A stretch of 64,000 nucleotides of DNA, taken from Prototheca cutis (Eukaryota; Chlorophyta; Trebouxiophyceae; Chlorellales; Chlorellaceae). The notes below the pieces were generated by a model. The model made no database searches. It saw only the letters and a list, made by a program, of their open reading frames with translations, and was not told where the DNA came from. The position numbers were made by a program, and so were the translations under genes. Every line of letters begins with the position of its first letter. The first letter of the stretch is position 1. Positions 35,733-46,934 of the stretch are shown here, piece after piece. The stretch is taken from contig BCIH01000001.1 of the NCBI GenBank assembly GCA_002897115.2, forward strand, positions 487,010 to 551,009, in the 5' to 3' direction.

Positions 35733-36357
35733 ATGCAGGATGAGGAGAAGGCCATTTTTGACTATGGACATCAACCGGCACCAGCCACCACAGCTGCTCA
35801 GCCCGACGATGAAGCCCAGCACATGGACGACTGCCATGATCTGAGACAGGTGGCGGCAGCGCCGGCCCAACCTCCGCCATGCTGAGCAGGGTTCCCACGA
35901 GACATCCGCGGTGCCAGATCCCAACAGGCTGCTGTGGACAGCCAGCTGGTCTCGCTGACCCCGAGCGGGAAACCCGAAGTGGGGACAATGCTGAACCTTC
36001 AACCCTGGCCCCTCGCCACCCCCTGCAAGACTTTGTCATCAACGGCATCGTGCAGCGTTTTATGCTCAAGCACCCAGGCACACTGAAGGATTACCTTCTT
36101 CGATTCACTCGCAAGGTGCTGAGCACCCGCTCCCGGGAATGCATCGACAAGTGGGCGGCAGAGCTAGAGGAAGGGCTCTGGGCTGAAATGCCTCTCAACT
36201 CAGGCTCTGGATCCAAGAAGCGGAAGATCGGATGGCAGACAGAACCGTAGCTGCCAGAAGTACAAGCGGAGGACCACAGCGAGGCCAGATGCAGCTGCAG
36301 AGGCCCAGAAAACGGTGGCCACGACATCGCCTGTTGCTGAACTTGATGCTGATCCCT
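35733..36357 (+). CDS. Unknown ORF(s) inside decayed Fanzor element, divergent to the remnant
   Basis: A first exon at 35733-35849 starts MQDEEKAIFDYGHQPAPATT and ends at CAG|GTGGCG. A second coding stretch up to about 36250 contains LQDFVINGIVQRFMLKHPGT, LKDYLLRFTRKVLSTRSREC and DKWAAELEEGLWAEM, with the basic cluster SGSKKRKIG (NLS-like). A possible last piece ends AELDADP with TAG at 36355. The family is not recognised. The end AELDADP resembles AELVSDP in the corresponding position of the other element (46145 region, minus). It may be an accessory gene of the element or a host gene. Exon joins are uncertain. Confidence 0.45.
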
Positions 36358-36832
36358 AGATAGATTGACCTGCCTTTGTCTGCACAGTACTTCCCTTGAT
36401 TCGACAAAACAATGGGCAATTTAATGATGGTATGGAGGTACAAGACGAGATTTTCTTGTGGAATCAGCCCGCACAACACCTGCTCTGGGGCCCAAACAGT
36501 GCATGAACCCTAAGGCGCTTGCTGGCGGCGCGCGTTTGAAGAATGCCAAGGGCCGCCGAAAGAGAAACCGACATAATCGCAACTCCCATTCGCACCCTCA
36601 ATCCTCTCATTATCCTGATTTCTGGGGTTGACAGGCGTTGCAGGGGCCTACACGCGCGGCTTGGTGGCCCCGTACCCCGCAGCTGCGCAGCCCCCAAACG
36701 TCGAAGGGCGATTGCCCACGAACGCACTCCTTCCTGGGCCCGCCCTGTTCTCAGACTGGACTTTTGGTGCGGAATAAACATCATCGTGCAGTCGCACAAG
36801 AGGGCCACCGCACGGGAGGGCCTGGAAGGGAT
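36310..36832 (+). repeat. Fanzor-element segment, copy 1 (inverted relative to 45632-46170)
   Basis: Shares long blocks with the minus strand of 45632-46170, for example GACAAAACAATGGGCAATTN, GTACAAGACGAGATTTTCTT and GAATGCCAAGGGCCGCCGAA-like sequence. Similarity stops sharply after GGAGGGCCTGGAAGGGATT at 36832. Orientation relative to the Fanzor remnant is the same as in the large element, so it belongs to the element rather than to host sequence. Confidence 0.85.
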
Positions 36833-37076
36833 TGTCGAATATTGTGCAATTCATCATCACAGTGCACTCGCGCCGTGATGTGTGAGGATGGGCTCCTCTT
36901 TGGGTGCGGGCATCCCGTTCACGACGACGTTGCGATATTCCAGCACGCTCCTCCCCCAGGCTATCATGGCGCATGGCATCTTCTCCTCTGTAGAATTTGC
37001 TCATTTAATCTAGCGCGAGAAGACACAGTCGTGTACTGTCCCTCCCTGAGCCCGGCGGGGCTGGTAGCCGTGCGCG

Positions 37077-38207
37077 ATGTCGTCGACGGTGTTGGCCTTG
37101 ACAGACGTCGCGCATGGCGAGGAGACGGGATGGAGGCGGGGCCAGCACCTCATCGATGCACTTCCGTACATAGACGCACTCACGCCGGAGAACAGGGCAG
37201 AGGTGGAGACTCTCATCAAAGAGGAGGTGCGGGGCTGGGTTCCTGGTGGATGGATGGATGAATGGCATCCCAGCTATAGTCCATTGCCTGGCCCACATCG
37301 GGCGCTCTCTCTTCCTCCCTCCTGGTGCAGTTGGCGCGGAGCACAAAATCACCCGCCGACTACCTCTCGGAGATGCCCGAGATGCCTCGCTCCTGGCTGC
37401 AGGTATTGGGTGCTGGACAGTCTGCGTTGCCATATGGCCAGATCACCCCGCATCCCTGCCAGCAGCACATTCATTCCTCCGCTTGTCACCACATTGAGCA
37501 AACGCACATCAATGCAGGAGGGCTCCATTATCGCCCAGGAGCTGGAAAGAGTGGCGCGGGGGGAGGCCATGGCCGAGATGGACACGGCGAGGTACAACCT
37601 GGATCCTCCAGGCTTTTCGCACAAGGATGATCCCGAGGCCTGGGCGACGGCGGTCGACAACGCGCACTCCCAGCTCGAGCACCAATACACAAGGCGTGTG
37701 TGGGGTGGGGTGGAAATTGGATGGAGGCAAGGGCCACTTGGGGAGTGTGTCGAGAGGGCATGTGTTCTTTCTAGCTGGCCTGGCCGGGCGCCGTTGTTGC
37801 CGTCGGATCCGAGTACAGAAATGACCCAGGCAAACGTGCCCCCAAGAGCTCGCTTCACCTGCAATCCCTGCCCACCCGACAGGCTGATCAATCTGGAGCT
37901 GATGATCAAGTTTGGAGGCGATGCCTGGCGGCTACGGAACGATGTCTTGTCCCAACGGGGCACCGACCTCCGCCGCGAGCTGGAGGCGCTGAAGAAGGAG
38001 ACTGAGGACCTGAATCGCGGCAGGAAACTAGCGCAGCAGCAGGCAGGACAGGAACTGGACCAACTGGCGGATGCCTACCACACCCTCCTGCGGAAGAACG
38101 CTGAAATCGAAGCCGCATGCAAGGCGCTGGAAGCAGAGGCCGATGCCCTGCGCGGTGGTGCCCCCGCCACCACTGAGGATGCGGAAATGCAGGAGCCCGC
38201 CAACTGA
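37077..38207 (+). CDS. BCAS2: SPF27/BCAS2 (MOS4) splicing factor of the Prp19/NineTeen complex
   Basis: Core coiled-coil subunit of the Prp19 complex in the spliceosome. Four exons, 37077-37226, 37331-37402, 37518-37693 and 37883-38207, give 240 residues. Family signatures run in order: LIDALPYIDALTPENRAEVE, KSPADYLSEMPEM, RVARGEAMAEMDTARYNLDP with DDPEAWATAVDNAHSQLEHQ, then LINLELMIKFGGDAWRLRND and a long coiled coil (RRELEALKKETEDLNRGRKL). The third intron begins with GC (ACAAG|GCGTGT at 37694); this donor is needed to keep YTR joined to LINLEL. The start at 37077 gives a slightly longer, non-conserved N-terminus. Confidence 0.95.
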   Translation: MSSTVLALTDVAHGEETGWRRGQHLIDALPYIDALTPENRAEVETLIKEEVRGWVPGGWMDEWHPSYSPLPGPHRALSLPPSWCSWRGAQNHPPTTSRRCPRCLAPGCRYWVLDSLRCHMARSPRIPASSTFIPPLVTTLSKRTSMQEGSIIAQELERVARGEAMAEMDTARYNLDPPGFSHKDDPEAWATAVDNAHSQLEHQYTRRVWGGVEIGWRQGPLGECVERACVLSSWPGRAPLLPSDPSTEMTQANVPPRARFTCNPCPPDRLINLELMIKFGGDAWRLRNDVLSQRGTDLRRELEALKKETEDLNRGRKLAQQQAGQELDQLADAYHTLLRKNAEIEAACKALEAEADALRGGAPATTEDAEMQEPAN

Positions 38208-38537
38208 GCCTAGGACTTCTCCTGGATGTCTTCAACACTGTTCGCTTGAATGGCTTTCTTTAATTCATTGCAAGGGACCACGGTGGGCCTATCCGGTGTG
38301 CGGGGCACGTTGGACAGCAAGATCTGCCCTTGCCAGCACGCTCAGCACAAGAAACAGTACGTGACTCTTGGGATCAGGACATGTGCTTGCCGTCAATTGC
38401 CGCCATCGTGGCCCGCTGGACGTTGCAGCATCCTCGCACGGCCAATGGCAAAGCCATGTTTCCCCAACGCCCCGGCTGCCCGCTTGGCAACCAGTCAACG
38501 AAATGAGTTTCCAGCACGCGCTGCTTGGGCACTGCCC
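38208..38537. other. Intergenic between convergent genes
   Basis: 3' flanks of SPF27 (+) and the membrane protein (-). No feature recognised. Confidence 0.45.
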
Positions 38538-39690
38538 TCACCAGCGGTCACGGGACGAGCTGGCCTCCTCCTGCTCCTCATCGCATGGCATTGGCGGGTC
38601 GTTCTGGGCTGCAGAATCCGCGTCCTCGGCGACGTTGGCATGCTCATGGCCATCATCCCCAGAACCGCCGCCTGGCCTGGCCTGCAGCGGCGCGTGCCCT
38701 GCACCGTCAGACGCTCGGTGCAACCTCCGTTCGTGCACAAACCTGGCACACGCTCGGACGCAGGTCTGAATACCCCGAGAGGCTTCCCGCAGCGTGCGGG
38801 CCAGACCCTCTGGCGCTGCCAGCTCCACGGGCTCCGTCTGCGCCATGCGCTCTATCTGCAAGTGCAAGTGCTTGGCGGGGTGGTCTTTTGTGAGCAGAGA
38901 ACATTCTCGCTGGTGTGGTTGGGCACCAAGACATGCTGCCGCCACCATTTCATGCATTCCTGGACTGGAGGAAACAAATGGTTGGGGTGCTCTGACCACA
39001 GCAGCGCTAGCATCCCCGCTCCCCTTCCGTTTCTCACCTGCACGTGTGCCACGCCTGCGGCCAGTGCCAGCAGCGCAAAGGAATCCAGCCGGAAGCCAGA
39101 GGTCAGGTAGGGCGTCGTGTACAGGGCCGCGTATGTAAAGTACAGGCTGGCATTCTGCTCGTCGTCCAGCGCACCAAACACCCACGCCTTGACATTTTTT
39201 TGTGGAAGAAAGGGGGCATGAGTAGGGTTCTGGTGACATTACACCGGGAGCGGGGGCCCTATACTTTTGCATTAGCGGATGCAATCATCAACGAAAAAAG
39301 AGCACAATGGATACATGCATGTCAGCACTATAAACAAGCAGCAGCCAACCGACTTACCAGGGGACTGAGGTACGGGATGAAGCTGATGATGGACATGACA
39401 CCCCATCGTATGCTCTCTGCCACTTCCTCCTCCGTGGGCTGCAGGTAACGCCGCTCATTGAGCCTCCTGGACTCCCCGCTCAAGATGGGCAGGCTTGAAG
39501 CCGCGATGCCGGCCAGGATGCCCAGCCCAGCTCCCGCGTGCAGCACCTTCACCAGCTCCGGACCGGCCCCCGCCACCAGGGACTTCCTGCGAGTCGCCAG
39601 GGGCTGCTTGGCCGCCCACGGGCCCGTGCAGCGGACTGCATGGCATACTGGTCCCGTGAAAGGTCGCACTCCCGCGCAGGCGCCCAGCAT
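38538..39690 (-). CDS. Unknown membrane protein, probably organelle-targeted
   Basis: Three exons, 39358-39690, 39038-39187 and 38538-38855, fit in phase and give 266 residues. The N-terminus (MLGACAGVRPFTGPVCHAVR, Arg/Ser/Ala-rich) looks like a transit peptide. A hydrophobic helix VLHAGAGLGILAGIAASSLP is followed by RRYLQPTEEEVAESIRWGVM and SIISFIPYLSPLAWVFGALD. Next come LYFTYAALYTTPYLTSGFRL and SFALLALAAGVAHVQ, giving three to four likely membrane segments. The C-terminus is acidic and Ser-rich. I do not recognise the family; plastid inner-membrane location is an inference from the leader. Confidence 0.7.
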
Positions 39691-40157
39691 GACGCCCTGT
39701 CGTCTCAGCAGGGCCTTGCCATGTCCTTGTCCCGGTCCCCAGCCGGTGACAAGGCCCGCGCTTTTCCCCCGATCCTTGCTCCAGTGGATGGCTTGTTTAA
39801 CGATGCATGAAAGCAATATGCATGCGCACCAGATGATGCGTCCATAGCTGGGATTGCCGGCGAATGCGATGTGCGCCGGGAAAACCCTTTTTCTTGCCAG
39901 AAATTGGGCCGGCCCCCCAGGTCTTGATCCACCCCCGTGAGCAGATCCATGACCACGCCCATGCACGACGAGCGAGCACGCTGCTGAAGTTACAATGGCA
40001 AGAGCTGTTTCTTGCAGGCACAGGGCTGCCATGCCCCGGTGCCTGCGGCTGATGCACGCAGGCATGGAGTGCGGCGGGACAACATGCGGCAAAGTTTGAG
40101 AGAGAAGCAGAGAGCACGGTCCATGCAAGAGAACAACCGCGTCACGCCCAACCCCTC
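39691..40157. other. Intergenic, 3' flank of Rab7
   Basis: Contains TTACA at 39990-39994, a TGTAA signal on the Rab7 strand 164 bases after its stop. No gene seen. Confidence 0.45.
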
Positions 40158-41349
40158 TCAGCAGCACGACTGCTGCCTGCGTGGCACGGCCTGTGCCTGC
40201 ATGTCGACCGTCTCCGGCAGGAAGATTTCCTCCTCGGTTTCGTTTCTCAGGGCATTGCGCGCGATGCACTCGAATGCCGCGTCGACGTTGATGTCTTCCT
40301 TTGCCGAGGTCTCAAAGTAGGGGATGCCGCCCTTGCTTGCCGCCCAGGCACGGGCGCGCTTCTCGGTGACCTGGCGCCCCCGACCGCCATCCGCGTCCAC
40401 CTTGTTCCCCAGAACCACAAAGGGGAAGGCGTCGGGGTCGGTGGGCGAGGCCTGGATCAGAAACTCATCGCGCCAGTTCTCCAGGTCCTCAAACGAACGG
40501 GAAGACGTCACGTCATACACCAGCACGCAACAGTCGGCGCCACGATAGAAAGCCACGCCCAAGCTTTGGAACCGCTCCTGCCCAGCCGTATCCCAGATCT
40601 GCAGCACATTTTTTGGTTTATGCATTTATTCATTCAGTTCCTGTGTGGTGCTGATTAGTTTTCGTGAAAGGGAGAAAGCCGGCGGTGGTAAGGCTCGGCG
40701 GGTGGAGCGCCAAACAGCCAGAGGCTGTTCCGGCCTCCTACAGCACCGATACCTCCCTCCCACCGAGCACGCCCGGCAACACCCATGAGCTCAAACATCT
40801 CCAAAAGCCATACACGGCTTCACCTGCATGGTGACTAACCGGTCGTCAACCTGGACTTCCTTGGTCAGGAAGTCGGCACCGATGGTGGCCTTGTACTGGC
40901 TAGAGAACTTCTTGTTGACATACTGCAGCATGTGTGGTGTACAGGGATACAAGGTCTTAATCTCATGTTCTCGGCACATGCACGTGTCAGGCAGCAGGCG
41001 CTCAGTCTACATCTCCATGCAGCAGCGCCGGGCGCACCTCCAGGAACCAACCCCCTTGGCTTGGCCGACCCCGCCCAAACCCCATGCAGCAGCCACCCTG
41101 CAGTCACGTCCACAATGGTCCCGAGCCTACCTGGTTCATGAGACTTGTCTTCCCGACTCTGCACAGCGGTTGCAGGGGTGTGCGGGGAGGCCCGTCAGCG
41201 TGGCAGCAGGCAAGCCCTCCGGGGAAGGGCTGGCTCAAGCAGCGCACCGGCACAAGGTCCCCGCCAGCCACAAACAGCCACCCAGCAGCGACTCACCCGC
41301 TGTCTCCCAAGATGATGACTTTCANAAGTGTACGTTTCCTGGACGCCAT
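40158..41349 (-). CDS. RAB7: Rab7 small GTPase
   Basis: Late endosome/vacuole Rab that directs fusion. Four exons, 41297-41349, 41131-41158, 40824-40922 and 40158-40598, give 206 residues, the usual Rab7 length. The start [20 protein letters not shown] encodes the P-loop GDSGVGKT, split over a 28-base second exon. Switch I region is [19 protein letters not shown]. Then come [25 protein letters not shown] and [15 protein letters not shown]. The C-terminus SCC provides geranylgeranylation cysteines. An N at 41325 makes residue 9 ambiguous (Leu expected). It lies head-to-tail downstream of the Vps39-like gene. Confidence 0.96.
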
Positions 41350-41819
41350 GGCGGGGTGTTAGGGACTGTGGCTTTCAAAGGCTGCTGCTCCTGCGCACAC
41401 GACCTAAGAGCGATCACTCCTGGGGTTGCACGGCCCCCAGATGGGTGTCGATGCCCTTCAAACGAGGTGGACGAGTATCAAATGCACATTCAATGTCCGC
41501 TGCAGTGCCAGCCCCTTCCCTGGGTGCAGTCTTGAAAAACTCGGCAGGGCCCATCGCCCGCCCGCCCGCCCGCTGCCCGCCCCCATCTTCGTGGGGGCGT
41601 GTGGGGTTTTGGGCGGCTGGGTCTCTCAAAACCCATTTCAAGGCATCTTGCTGGTATGGTTCCCTGTGGTGCATCCCCAGATCTGTTAACTCCACCGCAC
41701 TTTATTGAGCACGCATTTGCCTGCAGTCAGTTTACAATTTCATAGCATCCACGGCGCCAAGCCTTGGTTCGAGACTGTGCATGAGCATCTGCAATCCGAG
41801 GCCAAGCAGGCGCGTCCGG
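41350..41819. other. Spacer between Vps39-like gene and Rab7
   Basis: Holds the Rab7 promoter and the 3' end of the Vps39-like gene (TTACA at 41732 = TGTAA on the minus strand; TTTATT near 41701 = AATAAA on minus). A (CCCG)n-rich patch lies near 41554-41580. Confidence 0.5.
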
Positions 41820-44800
41820 CTACGGTTCCGGCTCTTCGTCGCCCCGCCCATGCATCGAGCATTTGAGGCAGACAATCGTAAGATCAGCTCGGGGACGTTG
41901 CGAGGGGTCGGACGGTGGCGCTGCAGCAGAAGCTCCCCGCGCGCCGCTGACACCAGAGGGCCGCGCGTCGACGGCAAACACCCGTGTTCCGATGCGTGTC
42001 CCACAGCGGGCACAGCGCGTTCCTTCTCCAACGACAACGCTGCCGCACTGCAGGGTCGCCAGTGCCGCCGCACGGGCAGTGGCGCGGGAGGATTGAAGCG
42101 CCCGTCGCGCCGCCGTGGCTCGGACCGCATGCATCCGACGCGAGAGCAGCTGCGCCAACACCGCCTGTGACCCGGCCAGTGCCTCGGACACCGGCAATGC
42201 CGAAATCAAAGGCAGTGGGTCCAAGTCGAGCAGCGACACCAGTCGCGCCGCGTCGTGAAGCTGCCGGGAAGTCATCCGTGTGTTGCGGGCGCTGTCATCA
42301 TGAGGAGCAGCGCTGGGTTGTTCGGCACTGTCCCTGGATCCGGCGTCTCGAGCGCCCGTTGCATCGCCGCTGCCCCCACTTCGCAGCAGGCAGCCGAGCA
42401 GCCAGGGCCAGCGGTCGCGAGGCAGGTGGCGCCGGGCATAGGCCGCGGCCTTGGCCACCTCACCCAGCCGCAGGACCAGGATCTCCAGGGCCGCCTCGTG
42501 CCGGCCGAGCCGCGCCAGCACCGCCGCACGTTCCCGGTCCAATCCGGATACCCTAGACAGCGCGGCCAACGCAGCTTTTGCATCGTATTGCGCCGTCGGC
42601 AGTGCTAGCAATTGCCGCAGGGTATGCAGGGCTTCGTGCTGGTGGTGCTCGTTGGGCAGAGCAGCAGCGACGGTGGTTGTCCCACCGACCGCTGGCGGCT
42701 CAGATCGTCCAACTTCCCAGCCGGCACAGCGAATGTCTGCTAGAAAGGAAATGAGTTCCAACGCCAGCGCCGTGTGTGCCTCGGCACCGGGCTCGCCCTG
42801 GTCCAGCACCGCCGAGCCCAAAAAACGCCAGCGTTCGGGTCCCCCACACGGCAGCAAATCCAGGACAGCCCGCCAGGGCAGCGCCCGGCGCGCCAGCACC
42901 CCGGCGACGTCGGCGCCGGCGGCCAGGAGCCACGGCAGACACGCGAGCGCCGCCTCTGTGCTCACGAGCTGGTCGTCAGACAGGAGCTGCAGCGCTGCGG
43001 CGGTGGCAGCACCGGGCTCTCGTTCTGACGCGCTCTCGCTCGAGATGCCACCTGATGCTTGGTCAGTGCTCACCGCATGTCGCAAAATTTCGAGCACCTC
43101 GGCGGCATCCGCAGGCGTGGAGCACAAGCTGGCCAGCACCTCGTACCAGTCTAGCTCCTGTTGTGATGATTCCGGAGCATGACAGGCTTTCGTTTGTAGT
43201 CGCTGTGAATGTGCGCCAGGCCCATCCCGCCCCCCCCCCAACACACACACACCATGCAAACTCACTTGCAAGCGGCCGCAAAGAGCATCCAGAGGCACAC
43301 CAATGGCCACCGAGGCAAAGGCAGCCGCCTCGGCCCGGCCTCCCAGATCCATGAACAGGTGCAGCAGCGCGGCATCCAGCGCCTCCCGCGCCACCGTCCC
43401 GTCCTGGGCTCGTGCACGCAGGAAATACTGGATGAATGCCGGCAACGCATCGCGCCACTCCTCTGCCGCTCTAGACCGAACTGGTTTGAGCGGGTAGAGG
43501 CCAAACCGCTGCTCTAGATCAGGCAGCGTCGCAGCCAGCGCCTGGCGCCGCCAAGCGGCCACAGACGCTGGTTCATCAGCCTGGGACGACGATGCCTGGC
43601 CCGAAGCCCGTGGGCTGTGACTGGACTCTGCTAGACTGAATCCACCACCGCCGGTAGTCAGGAAAGGGACGCCAAGGCCCTCCAGTCGTTGTTGCTCTTG
43701 CATCCCCCCGCCGGGGCTGCCGGGTTCGCCAGAGACATCCGCTGCGACCCAGCCACTCCATCGCCGCAGTCGGCGCGGCCACAGTGCGACCAGCGTGACC
43801 GGCTGGAAAGCATGGACGCCCGTCTGTTCGAGCAAAGCCAGCGCCTCCCCATACCGTCCAGCTGCATGGGGGGGGGTGGAGTTTGAGCAAGCAAAGGTTG
43901 TTGCCTGGGCTTGTTCTTCCTGTTCATTGGCTTGCAATCTGGCAGCACCACCACCACGAAACATGACAACTACCCAGCCCACCTTGGAAGAAAGCGAGCG
44001 CAATGGCTGCGCGGGCCGGCTGGGCCCAGGCCTCTCCCCCGGCATCGGCTTCGTCGACCAGACGGAGCGCAGCCCGGACATCCCCCGCCGCCAGTGCTTC
44101 GGCCGCCTGGCTCCATGCCTGCACGGGCGCAGCCACGAGCAGGGCCCGGCTGTCCGGGTCATAGAGCACCGCAGCGCCGTCTGCGGACACAGCCGCCGGT
44201 GGCTCAGTCGGGCGACTTCCGCCACCGCTTTGAATGGTAACAGTGCCGGGGTCAAACTCCAGCCAGTGTACCAGCTGGCCTGTCTCACCGTCGAGCACCG
44301 CGGCCGCAATGGCGGTGTTGGTTTTGCGATGGCTCCTCCCGCTGGCAGTTGCATTATCGTCATCGTATTCATCGCCTCTATCGCCGTTCCCACTGACAGT
44401 CGTCACAGGACCGACGTCGGTCCAGACGAGGATGTGCCGGCCCGACCCCAGAACCGCCCGGGGCGTGGGGTAGTCTTCCATGGACAGTGCGCTACCTGCG
44501 GGGTTCCCCCCCGCATCCACGGGCACGGCAGTCTGTCCCAGGAGCAGCGCGGCACGGCTTAGTGCAGGCAGCGCCACCGCGCGGGGTCGGACGTAGGCCA
44601 GTTCGGGGGGGACGGCAAACAGCTCGCGGGCGGCGCCGCCGGCCAGAGGTGCAGCCAGGAGATACTGCGTTCCTGCCGTAAGGACGAGCTGTCGCCCCAC
44701 CCACGTCATTTCTGAAGGCGGCCTGGTTCCACCTGGAAGCTCCATGTCAGCCGTGACCTGGCCTAGCCGCCCCGACTCCGAGGGGAACAGCGACACCACN

Positions 44801-45391
44801 AGCAGCCGAGGCGTGCGGCCCAGTCGAGGTCGGTACGCGACTGCCAGTCGTGGCGTGCGACCCAGGCCGTCGGCCACGGCCATGCAACACACCGTGCCGG
44901 GCACGCCCAGCGGCTGCGCCGCCAGGCTGTCTGCATTCAGCGCCAGCAGCCGGCCCCCAGACTGCAGCGCGATCAACCGGTTCACTGCGCCTGCACTCTC
45001 CAAGCCCACCAGCGCCTATTATTTTGTCATAGGGATTTTGTTGAAGATGAGGATTGTGTTTGGAGATGGGGGGTTGATTATGCACAGGGGGGCCTGCCCG
45101 ACAAGTGTACGTCCGGCTGATTCCTGCGTGGGGTTACGAAGCCCCATTGCATCCAATCCCTGCCAACCAGACAAACAACCAACGTATCAATCACACCTGG
45201 TGGCCCAGGTGTTTCCTGGCGGTGAGTGCCAGGGCACCATCTGGCTGAAGTCCGTGTTCCTCCAGGGTGCCATCAGCCAGGCCCAGCCACACCCGGCGGG
45301 CACCTTGGTCCACGGCCAGGCAGCACACCTCACCGGCTGCCGGGGGCCTCACCCCCGCGTACCACCCATGAAACACCCTCCGACCCTCCAT
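41820..45391 (-). CDS. Vps39/TGFBRAP1-type HOPS/CORVET tethering subunit
   Basis: CNH-domain tethering protein of endosome/vacuole fusion. Four exons, 45197-45391, 43983-45015, 43266-43861 and 41820-43157, give 1053 residues with consistent phases. The N-terminal CNH beta-propeller includes AGEVCCLAVDQGARRVWLGL and AVNRLIALQSGGRLLALNAD with VCCMAVAD. The helical repeats start with GRYGEALALLEQTGVHAF. The C-terminal Vps39_2-like part has QLLSRRMHAVRATAARRALQ, then a zinc-binding CARCGTRIGTRVFAVDARPS and VCLKC. Choosing between VPS39 and VPS3/TRAP1 needs a tree; the helical part contains long inserted low-complexity stretches, typical for this genome. Residue 67 region of the propeller contains an N at 44800. 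Confidence 0.88.
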
Positions 45392-45631
45392 GGGCCCGCG
45401 TGCGTCAGCCGGGGAGGAGCAGCATGGCCGGCGGGATCACTTCCGCACGGCACCCTCACGATCCCCGCATGATCCAGGCCCTCGCTTTCTCGTAAAGCCC
45501 ATCACTTCAATGAAATCAATCCATGCATCGTACACATGCAGTGCGACTTGGCAGGTCTGTTGGAAAGGGGGCGCGATCGGTTTTTCACCCTCTTCGGGCC
45601 CCAGACTTTAGCCGGTCGCACCTCAGACCCG

Positions 45632-46170
45632 AATCCCTTCCAGGCCCTCCGGTGCACCACCCGCGCAGCACCCCCTTGTATGACGGCGCGAAAATATTTA
45701 CTCCGCACCAAAAATCCAGTCTGAGAACAGGGCGGGGCCAGAAGGGAGCGCGCTCGTGGGCAATCACCCTTCGACGGTCGGGGGCTGCGCAGCTGCCGAG
45801 GAGGGGACCGCCAAACCGCGCGTGCAGACCCTTGAAGCACCTGTCAACTCCAGAAATCGAAATAATGGAACGATTTCGGGGTTTGAGGATGCAAATGGGA
45901 ATTGTTGCTGTGCAGATATGTCGGTTTCTCGTTCGGCGGCCCTTGGCATTCTGTAACAAGCCAGCGGCAAGCTCCTTGAGGTTGGCAAGGGCCTGGGCCA
46001 TGCACTGGTTGTGCCCCAGGGCAGGTGCTGCGTGGGCTGATTCCACAAGAAAATCTCGTCTTGTACCTCCACATCATCATTCAATTGCCCATTGTTTTGT
46101 CGAATCGAGGGGAGTACTGTACATACAAAGACAGGTCAATCTAAGGATCAGATACAAGTTCAGCAGCGTG
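45632..46170 (-). repeat. Fanzor-element segment, copy 2
   Basis: Aligns by eye, inverted, with 36310-36832 over its whole length. It marks the 5' side of the large element; similarity ends at 45632 in the AATCCCTTCCAGGCCCTCC block. Two or three short frames are partly conserved between copies, but neither copy keeps a single long frame, so coding is doubtful. Confidence 0.85.
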
Positions 46171-46457
46171 GCCCGTCCAGCAGCAGCACTGAGCGCAAGC
46201 CAAGCAGCAGCACCGCCCGGTCTCCCCAAGCGGGCGGCTGTCATCCTTCCAAAATAGAAGCAGATACTGCGATGCAAGGCCGGGAGGTAGGCCTTGGCAA
46301 GCAGCGGTGAGGCACGACCAGAACGAAACCGGTGGAATCACATGGACACAGTTCGTCTCAGTGCTGCACACGATTTTCGGAGCCAGCCTAGATGCGAGGC
46401 TGCTTCAGATTGGATTGTGTGCTCGGCTGTCTATCTCTCCCACAAACACACACATAC

Positions 46458-46735
46458 CTCGGGGGACGGGGTCCTGGTGGTGGCAGCGGTGTCTGCAGTG
46501 CCAGGATATTGTTGGCGAGCTCTAGGCCGGCATCCCCGACATTCGCCAGGCCATTGCAGACGATGCACTCTTCCTCCTCCTCTTCGAGGTTTATGGGATC
46601 GGCGTCCGCGGTCTGGGAGAGACCGGGACGGGCATCAAACCCTAGCCTTGAACCGTCGCAGCCAGGCGAGACGGCATTCCGACATCTCTTGGACGGTTTG
46701 CGGCGGCGGAAACCGAATGTAATGAATCCGTGCAT
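46458..46735 (-). CDS. Possible element-borne ORF, divergent to Fanzor
   Basis: Minus-strand exon starting MHGFITFGFRRRKPSKRCRN, with DADPINLEEEEEECIVCNGL and AGLELANNILALQ, and ending at a GAG|GTATGT donor. The start lies 200 bases from the Fanzor start in divergent orientation. A basic first part and acidic second part suggest a nuclear protein, but no domain is recognised. A downstream exon may end with AELVSDP near 46145. Confidence 0.35.
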
Positions 46736-46934
46736 TGAGTGTGCCTGCGAGATGCGGGTCTGGTAGCCAGAATATGCATCGTGCTCGGTTGCACGGTCCT
46801 CGAACGGGCTCCTAGCAAACCACGTGGCTGGCGTCCAGTGCGGCAGATCCGGGCATCGGACGGACTCCAGGCCAGCGCCCGACAAGCGTCGGGCGAGATA
46901 CACGGCAGAACAATCTCCTGTTTAATTGTATACT

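Noticed and set aside
45632..46170. Conserved protein gene in the shared repeat
   Set aside because: Frames similar between copies are interrupted by stops in one copy or the other and none stays open in both over a useful length.
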